Shown here: piece after piece, positions 12,272 to 20,338 of the stretch
Numbering within the stretch: position 1 is the stretch's first letter
How the letters are laid out: the number at the start of each line of letters is the position of its first letter
Source of the DNA: Candidatus Aminicenantota bacterium
Lineage (GTDB): Bacteria; Acidobacteriota; Aminicenantia; Aminicenantales; Saccharicenantaceae
Length of the DNA: 64,000 nucleotides
Assembly (NCBI GenBank): GCA_014360005.1
Contig: JACIYI010000004.1
Span: 1 to 64,000 of the forward strand
Reading direction: 5' to 3'
Made by a program: the position numbers and the translations under genes
The notes under the pieces: generated by a model
Told to the model about the DNA's origin: nothing
Database searches by the model: none
The model's input: only the letters and a program-made list of their open reading frames with translations

Positions 12272-12303
12272 GGGTTATGAGGAAGTGAAAATCTGCATAA
12301 CCC
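12272..12303 (-). repeat. Inverted repeat in the gyrB leader
   Basis: GGGTTATG (12272-12279) and CATAACCC (12296-12303) form a perfect 8-bp inverted repeat with a 16-nt loop. It lies between the predicted gyrB transcription start (about 12317) and the start codon (12245), so it could be an RNA hairpin or a downstream operator. Not recognised as a known element. Confidence 0.6.
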
Positions 12304-12323
12304 GTAAGACATCTTGAGATAAA

Positions 12324-12352
12324 ATTATAGCTTAATTCACTCTAAAAGTAAA
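12324..12352 (-). promoter_or_regulatory. Promoter of gyrB-gyrA
   Basis: On the - strand: TTTACT (12352-12347), a 17-bp spacer and a perfect TATAAT (12329-12324). Confidence 0.75.
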
Positions 12353-12564
12353 GGAAAAATTGCTCGGAAAATATCATTTTATGTGTTTCTATTTTATTTT
12401 ATATCAATTATTTATAAAAAGCTTTGTCCGGCCGATATAGAGGCGGCCCTTCTCTGGTCGAAAACGGATTAATTTTACCACCAGAAAAGCGGGCAGGGTC
12501 TGATTTTTGCCGCTTAAAAAACCTTGTTTTCTGGGTTAAAATAGGCTTGCTGCAGAGGTAAAAA

Positions 12565-13554
12565 ATGCCGGCCAATCTGCCGCCTGAATATTTTGAAGTG
12601 GAGAAAACCCTGCGCCAGGCCAGGACGGCGGAAGAGAAAATCGCCATCATGGAAAAGTTGCTGTCTATCATTCCGCGCCACAAAGGAACAGAAAAGCTAG
12701 TGGCCCTCTACCGTTCCAAGATCGCCAAGCTGAAAGAAGAAATAGAGCGCCGGCCCGCGGCCAGAAAAGGTCAGCTGTACCGGATTGAAAAATCAGGGGC
12801 CGGCCAGGTAATAGTCATCGGCCCGCCCAACAGCGGCAAATCGGCCGTAATCCGGGCCCTGACCGGAGTGGAGGTGGAGGTAGCCGATTTTCCCTTCACC
12901 ACCCGCCTGGCGGCACCTTATATGATGCCTTTCGAAAACATCAAGATTCAGTTGATAGACACTCCTCCCATAACCGCCGACTTCATGGAATCCTGGCTGG
13001 TGGAGATGATCAAGATGGCTGAGGCCGTCTTGGTGGTTCTGGATGCAGCCAGTCCGGAGTCTTCCACCCTGCTGGAAATAATCGTCAACCGCCTTAAGGA
13101 AAAGAAAGTAGAACTGGTGTCGGCCGAAACCCCCGTTCCCCCGGACAGGTTCCCTTTCATCAAGAGAGCTCTTCTCGTCCTCAACAAAGGCGACCTGGGA
13201 GGAGCTGAGAACCTGAAAGAAGAACTGGAGATTCTCTTCGGCCGGGGACTGGAAACGGTTGCGGTTTCAGCTCTGAGCCTGGCCGGGCTGGAAGAACTCC
13301 GCCGCCGGACCTTTGAACTGCTGCGGATAGTCAGGGTCTACAGCAAGGTACCAGGCAAGAAGCCGGATTATGAATCTCCCTTCATCCTGAAAAAGGGCAG
13401 CAATATCATGGACCTGGCCCGGCAGGTGCACAAGGATTTTGCCGAAAAACTCAATTACGCCCGGGTCTGGAATAAGCAGGGCACCATCGCCGGACTCCGG
13501 GTAACCCGTGACTACCTGCTTAATGATGAGGATACCGTCGAGCTGCACCTTTGA
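12565..13554 (+). CDS. DRG/Obg-like GTPase with C-terminal TGS domain
   Basis: This 329-residue protein is a TRAFAC-class GTPase of the kind that contacts ribosomes or RNA. A helical N-terminus (1-75) precedes the G domain with G1 GPPNSGKS (86-93), a switch I region (PFTTRLA), and G4 NKGD near residue 210. The C-terminal 80 residues form a TGS domain (YESPFILKKGSNIMDLARQ onward), giving the architecture of archaeal/eukaryotic DRG proteins and their bacterial relatives. The G3 motif reads DTPP where DxxG is canonical, so the switch II glycine is replaced by proline. The gene stands alone, divergent from gyrB. Its cellular role is not known; ribosome association is inferred from the family. Confidence 0.82.
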   Translation: MPANLPPEYFEVEKTLRQARTAEEKIAIMEKLLSIIPRHKGTEKLVALYRSKIAKLKEEIERRPAARKGQLYRIEKSGAGQVIVIGPPNSGKSAVIRALTGVEVEVADFPFTTRLAAPYMMPFENIKIQLIDTPPITADFMESWLVEMIKMAEAVLVVLDAASPESSTLLEIIVNRLKEKKVELVSAETPVPPDRFPFIKRALLVLNKGDLGGAENLKEELEILFGRGLETVAVSALSLAGLEELRRRTFELLRIVRVYSKVPGKKPDYESPFILKKGSNIMDLARQVHKDFAEKLNYARVWNKQGTIAGLRVTRDYLLNDEDTVELHL

Positions 13555-13689
13555 CCGGGTAAACAAAAGTCGCCGCCGGAAAAAGCTGGCCGAAGAACTC
13601 TCGCAGCAAGCCAGCCTGGGCTGGAGTTAAATTATTTTATCAGCCGCACGTCTACTCTGACCCCGAGACGAACCACTGCTGGAATCTAG

Positions 13690-13725
13690 GCCAGCCGGTC
13701 TGGATTCAATCCGGGCTGGCTTTCT
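13690..13725. terminator. Terminator between convergent genes
   Basis: GCCAGCC (13690-13696) pairs with GGCTGGC (13714-13720), with a second small GGATT/AATCC complementarity inside, followed by TTTCTGT. It sits between the TGS GTPase (+) and the M28 peptidase (-) and is placed to end the former. Confidence 0.5.
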
Positions 13726-13749
13726 GTATGCGCTTCAGATTTCGGGGGC

Positions 13750-15297
13750 TCATTTCAGGGCTTCGGCCGGGGCGCTGGCCAGTTCCATCACCGCCAGGAA
13801 AACCAGCCGGGCCATATCCTCCAGCATTTCCGGGTTGATCAGACTGATATTGTCGCGCGTGTTGTGATAGGTAGGATAGGGTAATCTCAGACCGGAGGTG
13901 GAAAAAGACAGAGAGGGTACTCCGGCCTCCATGAACCGGGCAGCATCCAGCCTCGGCCGGGTCAGGTTGGCCCAGTAATTAGTTCCCATTTCGCGGTGCA
14001 GATAATTAGCATTGACTTTTTCAAAAGGAGCATACAGCCAGGGATAGTTCTTTCCGGCCAGGGCAAAAATCCGGTGGCCCGATCCGACGCCATCCATGTT
14101 GATCAGGCCGATGGTTTTTTCCCGCGGGAAGACCGGGTGCTGCACATAATATTCAGAACCCTTAACCCCCTGCTCCTCCGCTCCGAAGAAGGCGAAGAGA
14201 ATGGTTCTTTTGGGCTTGACTTCGCTTTTCATGATGGCCTCAGCCACGCTGAGCATCACGGCCACGGCCGAAGCATTGTCGTTTGCTCCGGGCATCAATT
14301 CGGGGAAAAGACCCAGGTGATCAAGATGCCCGCCGATGATTATGACTTCGTCTTTTAAGACCGGGTCGGACCCGCTTATCTTACCCAGGACATTATAGCC
14401 AATGCCTTCCTGGTGGTGCTCGGTCTTGTTCCTGATGGTGAAGACCTTGCCAGTGGCAAAGGATTGAGGTTTCAGAGCAGTCCTGATTTTCTCCACCGTA
14501 GCCTGGTAGGTACGGCCGGTGCCGGCAAAAATATCATCTACTACATTCTGCCCGACGTGGCTATAAATAAAGCCTTCAATATAATCATTGTTCGGGTTAC
14601 AGATGGGACCGTAATAATAGAGCATACCCCTGGCCCCGTGAGCTGCGGCATTTTGTAATTTGTACTGGTGAAAGGAATAAGGTCGCCACTTCTTAAAAAC
14701 TTCAGGGTCCTTGTTCGGGTTGTAGGGCACTTCATTTTCCATTAGCACAATCTTGCCCCGGACCTCAACTCCCTGATAATCATCGTAGCCCAGCTCCGGA
14801 GCGGTAATACCGTAGCCGACATAAACCACTTCGGCCGTTACCTCACCCGAGGCTGAGGTCCCGCCTGGGAAATACTCGTCCTCATAAAGATAGTATTTCT
14901 TGACGGTGGCCTGGTTCTTCGGGCCGGGCTTCCCCACTTTCAGATGCAGGGAGACTTCTCCCCTATCCAGAATCAGAGTATAGGGATTGGGAAAAGCCTG
15001 GAGGTAAGTCCCGTTATCGCCGGCCGGCTCCACTCCCCATTGCTTGAGCAAGGAGATAACCCAGTCCGCCGAAAGATTATAGCCGGGAGTTCCGGTCAGA
15101 CGCCCGGTGTACCGGTCTGAAGTCAGTTCTTTGACGTATTCAAACAGAGTATTACTGGAAATCCCGTGGAAAACCCGCAGCAGTTTCTGGCTGTCATCAA
15201 CCGGACGCGGCTGGGCCAGCAAAACTGCCTGGTTCAATACCAGAGCCAGGGCCAGCAGCACCAGGATGCCGGTAGCTTTCTTAAAGTTATTCCTCAT
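13750..15297 (-). CDS. Exported M28 family metallopeptidase with PA domain
   Basis: A predicted di-zinc amino- or carboxypeptidase working outside the cytoplasm. The 515-residue protein starts with a signal peptide (basic MRNNFKK, hydrophobic stretch to about residue 28). A PA domain is inserted before the catalytic core (about residues 155-260; VYVGYGITAPELGYDDY). The M28 metal ligands and catalytic acids are all present: H324 (GGHLDH), D340 (GANDNAS), E374/E375 (GAEEQG), D402 (NMDG) and H478 (YHNTRD). It is clearly paralogous to the peptidase at 17410-18888. Substrate specificity is unknown; a role in scavenging extracellular peptides is inference. Confidence 0.9.
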   Translation of the reverse strand: MRNNFKKATGILVLLALALVLNQAVLLAQPRPVDDSQKLLRVFHGISSNTLFEYVKELTSDRYTGRLTGTPGYNLSADWVISLLKQWGVEPAGDNGTYLQAFPNPYTLILDRGEVSLHLKVGKPGPKNQATVKKYYLYEDEYFPGGTSASGEVTAEVVYVGYGITAPELGYDDYQGVEVRGKIVLMENEVPYNPNKDPEVFKKWRPYSFHQYKLQNAAAHGARGMLYYYGPICNPNNDYIEGFIYSHVGQNVVDDIFAGTGRTYQATVEKIRTALKPQSFATGKVFTIRNKTEHHQEGIGYNVLGKISGSDPVLKDEVIIIGGHLDHLGLFPELMPGANDNASAVAVMLSVAEAIMKSEVKPKRTILFAFFGAEEQGVKGSEYYVQHPVFPREKTIGLINMDGVGSGHRIFALAGKNYPWLYAPFEKVNANYLHREMGTNYWANLTRPRLDAARFMEAGVPSLSFSTSGLRLPYPTYHNTRDNISLINPEMLEDMARLVFLAVMELASAPAEALK

Positions 15298-15465
15298 TTC
15301 ACCTCTCCCGAAAAAATTAAATAACGAGATATTATTACCACAGAATGAGCCAGAAAGAGAAACATAAAGGATGAGTCAGGGTCAGGGTCAAAACGCATTT
15401 AATTAATAATATTAAATGAAATATTAAAACAAAAATAGTCAGCACCCTCTCGGGCGTAGACGCTT

Positions 15466-16302
15466 TTAGACGCGTAACGACAGGCCGCCCCGGACCAGGA
15501 AGCCGTTGAAAATACCGGCATCCAGGACCAGGTTCAGGGTCCTGGACAGCCTGGCCCTCAGTCCGAGGTTAAACTGTATGATGGGCATAAAATTAAGGGG
15601 AAAATCTTTGCCCTCAGCCAGGCGCTCATCTTTTATCTGGCGCAAGGTCTTACTGTCTGAATCCGAGTACTGCTCGGTTGAATTGTCGGGCAGCACCAGA
15701 GTGCCGCTGTATTCATACCTGTAACTGGAATTAAAAAAGCTTTTGGAGGTGGAAACGCCAGCCCCGATGGTCAGGTAAGGGGAGATAACTCTGGACGGCA
15801 GGAATTCCCAGCGCATGCTGAGGTGAAAGGAAAGCGGTTTGGCCAAAAATTCCCCGCTGGACTGAGCGGTGAAATGGGCGCTCTGGTTGAGGTTGAGGTC
15901 GGTCAAATCCAGCGAGGCCGCTACCTGCGGAAAAGAAATTTTCATGGTCGTCTGCTCTACCGCCAGCCCGATGCTGAAAGCTCCACCCCGCCCTCCAGGA
16001 TAGTAACGCAATTCAAAGCCAAAATTGTGACCGGGAGCATCGAATTTAACCTGCTGCTGATAGCCGGCCTCCACCAGCGTCGGGTAATCGGCCTGTATCT
16101 GCTGCAGGAAACGGTCTTTCAGGTCATCCTCCAGGATATCGCTGACCATGTTCTCCACCAGCGGTCTGACCACATTCAAGGTCCAGTAGGAATAGTGGAA
16201 GTTGAACTCCAGATGCCCGTCGGCCAGCAGCGGACCAGGTCCAAGCCAGACCAAAATAAATAGAAACAGGATGACCAGTGACTTCGCGGCTGATTTCAGC
16301 AT
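15466..16302 (-). CDS. Predicted outer-membrane beta-barrel protein
   Basis: A 278-residue exported protein I do not recognise by name. It begins with a signal peptide (KSAAKSLVILFLFILVW, cleavage probably after LLADG). The mature part alternates short hydrophobic and polar residues in strands separated by turns (for example FGFELRYYPGGRGGAFSIGLAVEQ split by a glycine turn, and VISPYLTIGAGVST), and it ends in a strand-like GGLSLRV. This fits an 8- to 10-stranded outer-membrane barrel. GGAGG precedes the ATG. It faces the upstream M28 gene and diverges from the cyclophilin gene. No function can be assigned. Confidence 0.7.
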   Translation of the reverse strand: MLKSAAKSLVILFLFILVWLGPGPLLADGHLEFNFHYSYWTLNVVRPLVENMVSDILEDDLKDRFLQQIQADYPTLVEAGYQQQVKFDAPGHNFGFELRYYPGGRGGAFSIGLAVEQTTMKISFPQVAASLDLTDLNLNQSAHFTAQSSGEFLAKPLSFHLSMRWEFLPSRVISPYLTIGAGVSTSKSFFNSSYRYEYSGTLVLPDNSTEQYSDSDSKTLRQIKDERLAEGKDFPLNFMPIIQFNLGLRARLSRTLNLVLDAGIFNGFLVRGGLSLRV

Positions 16303-16329
16303 TTTCCGCCTCCTTTATAATATTATCAT

Positions 16330-16358
16330 TTTATGCCAGCCCAGGCCGGCTAAGTCAA
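16330..16358 (-). promoter_or_regulatory. Promoter of the beta-barrel gene
   Basis: On the - strand: TTGACT (16358-16353), a 17-bp spacer and CATAAA (16335-16330), 28 bp upstream of the start codon. Confidence 0.6.
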
Positions 16359-16417
16359 GACTTTTCCGTCTTTTATTTAGCCGGCGAGACCGCCAGGGAC
16401 CGGTTTGATTTTTTTAT

Positions 16418-16446
16418 TTGATTGTTTTGGCCTTCTCTGGTATTGT
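16418..16446 (+). promoter_or_regulatory. Promoter of the cyclophilin gene
   Basis: TTGATT (16418-16423), a 17-bp spacer and TATTGT (16441-16446); the start codon follows 24 bp later behind GGAGG. Confidence 0.5.
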
Positions 16447-16470
16447 AAATTCTTATTCTGGAGGTAGAAA

Positions 16471-17043
16471 ATGAATAAAAGTTTTCTTCTTTTTTTTAGC
16501 CTGCTCCTCCTGTTTTCTGTTAGTACCTTGCTCGCGGCCAATCCCAGAGTCCTGATGAAAACCAGCCGTGGTGATATCGTCATCGAGCTCTTCGCCGACA
16601 AAGCTCCGGTTACTGTCAAGAACTTTCTCAATTACGTTGACGATAAGTTCTATGATGGCACTATTTTCCACCGGGTGATCAAGGGTTTCATGATCCAGGG
16701 CGGCGGCCTAACACCCGACCTGAAAACCAAACAGGAGAAAAGACCTCCTATCAAGAATGAAGCCGATAATGGTTTAAAAAACCTTCGCGGCACCATAGCT
16801 ATGGCCAGGACAGCTGAAATCGACAGCGCCACCTGTCAGTTCTTCATCAACCTGGTGGACAATCCTTTCCTGGACCACGTTCCCAACGACCCCGGAAAAT
16901 TCGGCTATGCCGTTTTCGGTAAGGTCATCCAGGGAATGGAGGTGGTGGACGCCATCGCTGAGGTGGCCACCACTACCCGGGGCATGCACCGCGACGTCCC
17001 GGTTGAACCGATTGTCATCATCTCAGTAACCAGGATCCAGTAA
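16471..17043 (+). CDS. Exported cyclophilin-type peptidyl-prolyl cis-trans isomerase
   Basis: It catalyses proline isomerisation during folding of exported proteins. The 190-residue protein has a cleavable signal peptide ([17 protein letters not shown], cleavage after LLAA) and one cyclophilin domain with [18 protein letters not shown] (active-site Arg and Phe), TIAMART, the QFFIN motif and [17 protein letters not shown]. It resembles PpiA of Gram-negative periplasms. GGAGG precedes the ATG. It diverges from the beta-barrel gene, so a role in outer-membrane protein folding is plausible but not shown. Confidence 0.93.
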   Translation: MNKSFLLFFSLLLLFSVSTLLAANPRVLMKTSRGDIVIELFADKAPVTVKNFLNYVDDKFYDGTIFHRVIKGFMIQGGGLTPDLKTKQEKRPPIKNEADNGLKNLRGTIAMARTAEIDSATCQFFINLVDNPFLDHVPNDPGKFGYAVFGKVIQGMEVVDAIAEVATTTRGMHRDVPVEPIVIISVTRIQ

Positions 17044-17098
17044 AGGCTTGGCCTGCAGGCAGTTTTGATTTCTGCTGATCCCGGCTGAAACCGGCCCG

Positions 17099-17308
17099 AT
17101 GTGGGAATGGGTTTTTGCTCTTGTCCACTTGGTTCTTTTCCTGGGCCTGCTTTCCTATTCCTTAGCCAGCTTGCTTCAGGGCCGCTGGCTGAGCGGCCTG
17201 GTCCTGCTGGCCTTCATGGTTGCCTATTACTTTATTGTCCTGCATCAGGCCGTGCTTAAAGAAATAAATCGCAAGAAGAAGAAAAAGAGAGCCAGGTCCG
17301 GTAAATGA
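17099..17308 (+). CDS. Small two-helix membrane protein
   Basis: A 69-residue protein with two predicted membrane helices (about residues 4-26 and 31-50) and a strongly basic tail (KKKKKRARSGK) that should stay in the cytoplasm. It starts 55 bp after the cyclophilin stop and is probably co-transcribed. No Shine-Dalgarno sequence is obvious. I do not recognise a family; its reality rests on hydrophobicity, basic tail and placement. Confidence 0.5.
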   Translation: MWEWVFALVHLVLFLGLLSYSLASLLQGRWLSGLVLLAFMVAYYFIVLHQAVLKEINRKKKKKRARSGK

Positions 17309-17368
17309 GCCGGCCAGGCTCGAGGCGGAGCCTGACTCAATTATTCTGAAGCCCGGCCCCCGGCCCTG

Positions 17369-17377
17369 TGCTATAAT
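17369..17377 (+). promoter_or_regulatory. Extended -10 promoter of the second M28 gene
   Basis: TGC followed directly by a perfect TATAAT (17372-17377), the extended -10 form; no good -35 hexamer is seen 17 bp upstream, which is common for this class. Confidence 0.5.
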
Positions 17378-17409
17378 CTGGCCTGATAATTTTTATAAGG
17401 TTGGTGCCA

Positions 17410-18888
17410 ATGAAAAAACATTCCGTAATTCTCATCCTGTTATTGGTGACCGTATTGTCGGTTCCCGGCTTCCCCCAGGCCGGGCAATTACCGCCTCATC
17501 TGAAGAGGGCGGTAGCTGGAATAGACCCGCTCCTTGCCTACCAGCTGACCAGAACCATGGCTTCGGAAGAATTTTCTGGCCGGCTGACCGGCGATGCAGG
17601 TTACACCCGGGCCGCCAAATGGGCGGCCGGCAAATTTAAGGAGTGGGGTCTGAAACCAATAGAGGCCCGTCAGGGTTATCTGCAGCCTTATCCTTCTCCA
17701 TACACGCTGATCGATAAAGCTTCGATGATTCTTCACCTGCCGGATAAACCTGGAAGCGACGGTCAGCCCCAGTTCCAGAAAATCGAATTGAAGCCGGAAA
17801 AAGATTTCCTGCCCCTGCTGTATGCCGACAGCGGCGACCGGACGGCTGGCCTGGTCTTTGTCGGCTGGGGTATCTCAGCCCCCGAGCTTAATTATGATGA
17901 TTATGCCGGGGTGGAAGTTAAGGATAAATTCGTCCTGTGCTTTCGCGGCACCCCCGACCCGGGCCGCCGGGAATTCCAGTCCCACGACGAACACCGGACC
18001 CGGATGAAGGTGGCCAGAGAAAAAGGAGCCCTCGGCCTGATTTATATCTATCCCGAAGCTCAGGCCAATCCCAACGGCGACTGGCTGCCGGGTTTCATGC
18101 CGGGCCTGATCACCGAAAAGACAGCCGACCTCATCCTCAAAGAAATAAATTCCACCGCCGCCAATTTAAAAAAAGCTTTGCAGACTTTTAAAAGGCCAAT
18201 CTCTTTCGCTCTCCAGGCCCGCTTATCCTATTCTGTCAGCTCCAGGCATTTCCCCGAAGGCATAGGCTACAACGTGGCCGGCTGGGTGGAAGGTTCCGAC
18301 CCCAGGTTGAAAAGAGAGGTAATCATTATCGGCGGACACTTTGACCACTGCGGCCGGCACCTGGGGCTTCTCTTCCCCGGGGCCAACGATAATGCCAGCG
18401 GCTCGGCCGTGGTCATGACTCTGGCCCGGGCCTTTGCCTCACTGCACCCCAGGCCCAAAAGGTCGGTACTCTTTGTCCTGTTCGGCGGTGAAGAGCTGGG
18501 GCTTCAGGGCTCAACCTACTTCGCCCAGCATCTGCCGGCTGGCTTTGACCGGGTGGTAGCCATGTTCAACTTTGACATGGAGGGCGCGGGTGACGGGGCC
18601 TGGTGCGGCCACAGCGCCGAACCGCCTTACCTCCAGGAAGCCCTGGAAAGAGCCAACCAGGAAATCAACATCATTAGAGGCTTCGGGGTCATCAGGAACA
18701 TCGGCGTCAGGAGCTCCGATTTTGCTCCCTTCTTCCTCAAGGGGATTCCCTGCGCCAGCCTGGGTTCTAACGGCCCCCACCTGGCCTACCACGGCACCGG
18801 GGATACCATCTACCGCATTAACCCCGAAATCATGGGCAGTATTGCCCGGGTTTCTTTTTTGGCCGTCTATTTTCTGGCCGATAGATAA
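17410..18888 (+). CDS. Exported M28 family metallopeptidase with PA domain (paralogue)
   Basis: A 492-residue secreted di-zinc peptidase. After the signal peptide (MKKHSVILILLLVTVLS) comes a region matching the other M28 protein in this window, including a PA domain (FVGWGISAPELNYDDYAGVEV). The catalytic core has H310 (GGHFDH), GANDNAS, GGEELG, NFDMEG and AYHGTGD, so all metal ligands are kept. ATG at 17410 is preferred to the in-frame TTG at 17401 because it follows TAAGG by 9 nt and begins a standard signal peptide. It is followed after 30 bp by psd. The duplicated peptidases may differ in substrate; nothing in the sequence decides this. Confidence 0.9.
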   Translation: MKKHSVILILLLVTVLSVPGFPQAGQLPPHLKRAVAGIDPLLAYQLTRTMASEEFSGRLTGDAGYTRAAKWAAGKFKEWGLKPIEARQGYLQPYPSPYTLIDKASMILHLPDKPGSDGQPQFQKIELKPEKDFLPLLYADSGDRTAGLVFVGWGISAPELNYDDYAGVEVKDKFVLCFRGTPDPGRREFQSHDEHRTRMKVAREKGALGLIYIYPEAQANPNGDWLPGFMPGLITEKTADLILKEINSTAANLKKALQTFKRPISFALQARLSYSVSSRHFPEGIGYNVAGWVEGSDPRLKREVIIIGGHFDHCGRHLGLLFPGANDNASGSAVVMTLARAFASLHPRPKRSVLFVLFGGEELGLQGSTYFAQHLPAGFDRVVAMFNFDMEGAGDGAWCGHSAEPPYLQEALERANQEINIIRGFGVIRNIGVRSSDFAPFFLKGIPCASLGSNGPHLAYHGTGDTIYRINPEIMGSIARVSFLAVYFLADR

Positions 18889-18918
18889 TGCCTATAATAA
18901 TGATGCGAGGAACCAGAG

Positions 18919-19560
18919 ATGAAAGTAGCTAAAGAAGGCGCAGTTTTTTACCTGCCTTCGCTGGCCCTATTTTTAGTTACCCTGGTCCTGGGCTGGTGGC
19001 TGGCCAGTCTTTTATTCCTGTTGTTATCGGCCGCTTTTCTTTTCTTTTTCCGCGACCCGGAAAGACGGCCTCCCCAGGGCCAGAATCTGGTGCTGTCTCC
19101 GGCTGACGGGCAGGTAATAAAAATTGAAGAATTCCTCAGCCACCCGGAAATCGGCGGGCCGGGTCGGGTGATAAGCATTTTTCTCTCCTTGCTTGATGTC
19201 CACTTTACCCGCTCTCCCCTGGCCACCACGGTCGAGAGGGTTGATTACAAGCCGGGAAAATTCTTCCCGGCTTACCGGGAAGAAGCCAGCAGCCAGAATG
19301 AATCCAACAGCCTGGTGCTGGCAACAGACCGGGGACGGCTGTTTCTGAAGCAGATGGTCGGGGTTGCCGCCCGCCGCATAAAATGTTATGTTAAGCCCGG
19401 TGACAGGGTAGCCGCCGGGCAGAAGATAGGCTTGATGTATTTCGGCTCACGAGTTGACCTGTATTTGCCCGCCAGTGTAGAGCTTAAAGTCAGCCTGAAG
19501 CAGAAAGTCAAAGGCGGCCTGAGTCTTATCGGAGAATGGCGCGATGAAAGTAAAAATTAA
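18919..19560 (+). CDS. psd: Phosphatidylserine decarboxylase (short form)
   Basis: It converts phosphatidylserine to phosphatidylethanolamine in the inner membrane. The 213-residue protein has two adjacent N-terminal membrane helices (about 10-43), FRDPER, SPADGQV, and a C-terminal beta domain. The self-cleavage site that forms the pyruvoyl group is G176-S177 in YFGSRVD, typical of the short archaeal-like PSD class rather than the LGST of the E. coli enzyme. The stop overlaps the start of pssA by 17 bp, so the two consecutive steps of PE synthesis are translationally linked, in reverse pathway order. Confidence 0.93.
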   Translation: MKVAKEGAVFYLPSLALFLVTLVLGWWLASLLFLLLSAAFLFFFRDPERRPPQGQNLVLSPADGQVIKIEEFLSHPEIGGPGRVISIFLSLLDVHFTRSPLATTVERVDYKPGKFFPAYREEASSQNESNSLVLATDRGRLFLKQMVGVAARRIKCYVKPGDRVAAGQKIGLMYFGSRVDLYLPASVELKVSLKQKVKGGLSLIGEWRDESKN

Positions 19561-20326
19561 GCGGCCGGTCAACCGCCTGTATTTTTTGCCCGGTGTTTTC
19601 ACTCTGACCAATGTTTTCTTCGGTTTCCTCAGCCTGACCTCAACCTTTTACGGACGCTACCGCTGGGCAGCCCTGTGGATTATTATCGCCGCCATGCTGG
19701 ATGGCCTGGACGGCCTGGTAGCCAGAGCGACTAAAACCAGTTCTGATTTTGGTATCCAGCTGGATTCCCTGGCTGACGCTATTTCCTTTGCCGCCGCCAG
19801 TTCTCTCCTGATGTACTTCTGGGGCTTGAAGGTCTTAGGGCCAGCTGGGGTCTTCCTCAGCTTTTTATTTATTATTGGCAGCTTGCTCCGTCTGGCCCGA
19901 TACAATGTTCGAACCAAGAGCCTGCCTGACCGCCGCTATTATCAGGGATTGACCGTTCCCTCAGCCGCCATCTTCCTGGCAGCCCTGGTCATTTTTCACC
20001 CGGCACCCAACTACCAAAATATTCTGGCTTTTTATCTGGCGGCCATAGTCGTGGTGGTCAGTCTGCTGATGGTCAGCACCCTGCGTTACCGGAATTTCAT
20101 CTCACTCATCATCAACCGGCCGGTTGACATGAAAACAGGCCTGCTGCTGGCAGTGGTTCTCACCGGCCTCCTATTCCGACCCAGGTACTTTCTGCTGCTG
20201 TTCACCACACTCAACGTTCTCTACGGCCCGGTTGATTTCCTGATGCTGCAGCTGAAGAAAAAGAAAGTTCATAAAACCGCGCCCGAAAAACGGGAACTCG
20301 AGAAAGCGGTGGACTCCAAGGAATAA
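19544..20326 (+). CDS. pssA: CDP-diacylglycerol-serine O-phosphatidyltransferase
   Basis: It makes phosphatidylserine from CDP-diacylglycerol and serine, the substrate for the Psd encoded just upstream. The 260-residue integral membrane protein has the CDP-alcohol phosphatidyltransferase signature in DGLDGLVAR, then G eight residues on, then D-x3-D (QLDSLAD), followed by several membrane helices and a basic C-terminal tail. Eight or so helices are predicted, consistent with the Bacillus-type PssA. It overlaps psd by 17 bp and is followed by the M23 peptidase gene. Confidence 0.93.
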   Translation: MKVKIKRPVNRLYFLPGVFTLTNVFFGFLSLTSTFYGRYRWAALWIIIAAMLDGLDGLVARATKTSSDFGIQLDSLADAISFAAASSLLMYFWGLKVLGPAGVFLSFLFIIGSLLRLARYNVRTKSLPDRRYYQGLTVPSAAIFLAALVIFHPAPNYQNILAFYLAAIVVVVSLLMVSTLRYRNFISLIINRPVDMKTGLLLAVVLTGLLFRPRYFLLLFTTLNVLYGPVDFLMLQLKKKKVHKTAPEKRELEKAVDSKE

Positions 20327-20338
20327 TTCTGCTCCTTG

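Noticed and set aside
13555-13627. Coding-like stretch after the TGS GTPase stop, in a shifted frame (basic, then LAEELSQQASLGWS, then TAA)
   Set aside because: It has no start codon and the GTPase TGS domain is already complete; a frameshift is not needed to explain the protein.
15361-15425. Repeated GTCAGG units and the AT-rich ATTTAAT/ATTAAAT inverted repeat between the M28 and beta-barrel genes
   Set aside because: Only two to three short imperfect units, and the inverted repeat is plain AT-rich sequence; no CRISPR-like or regulatory pattern.
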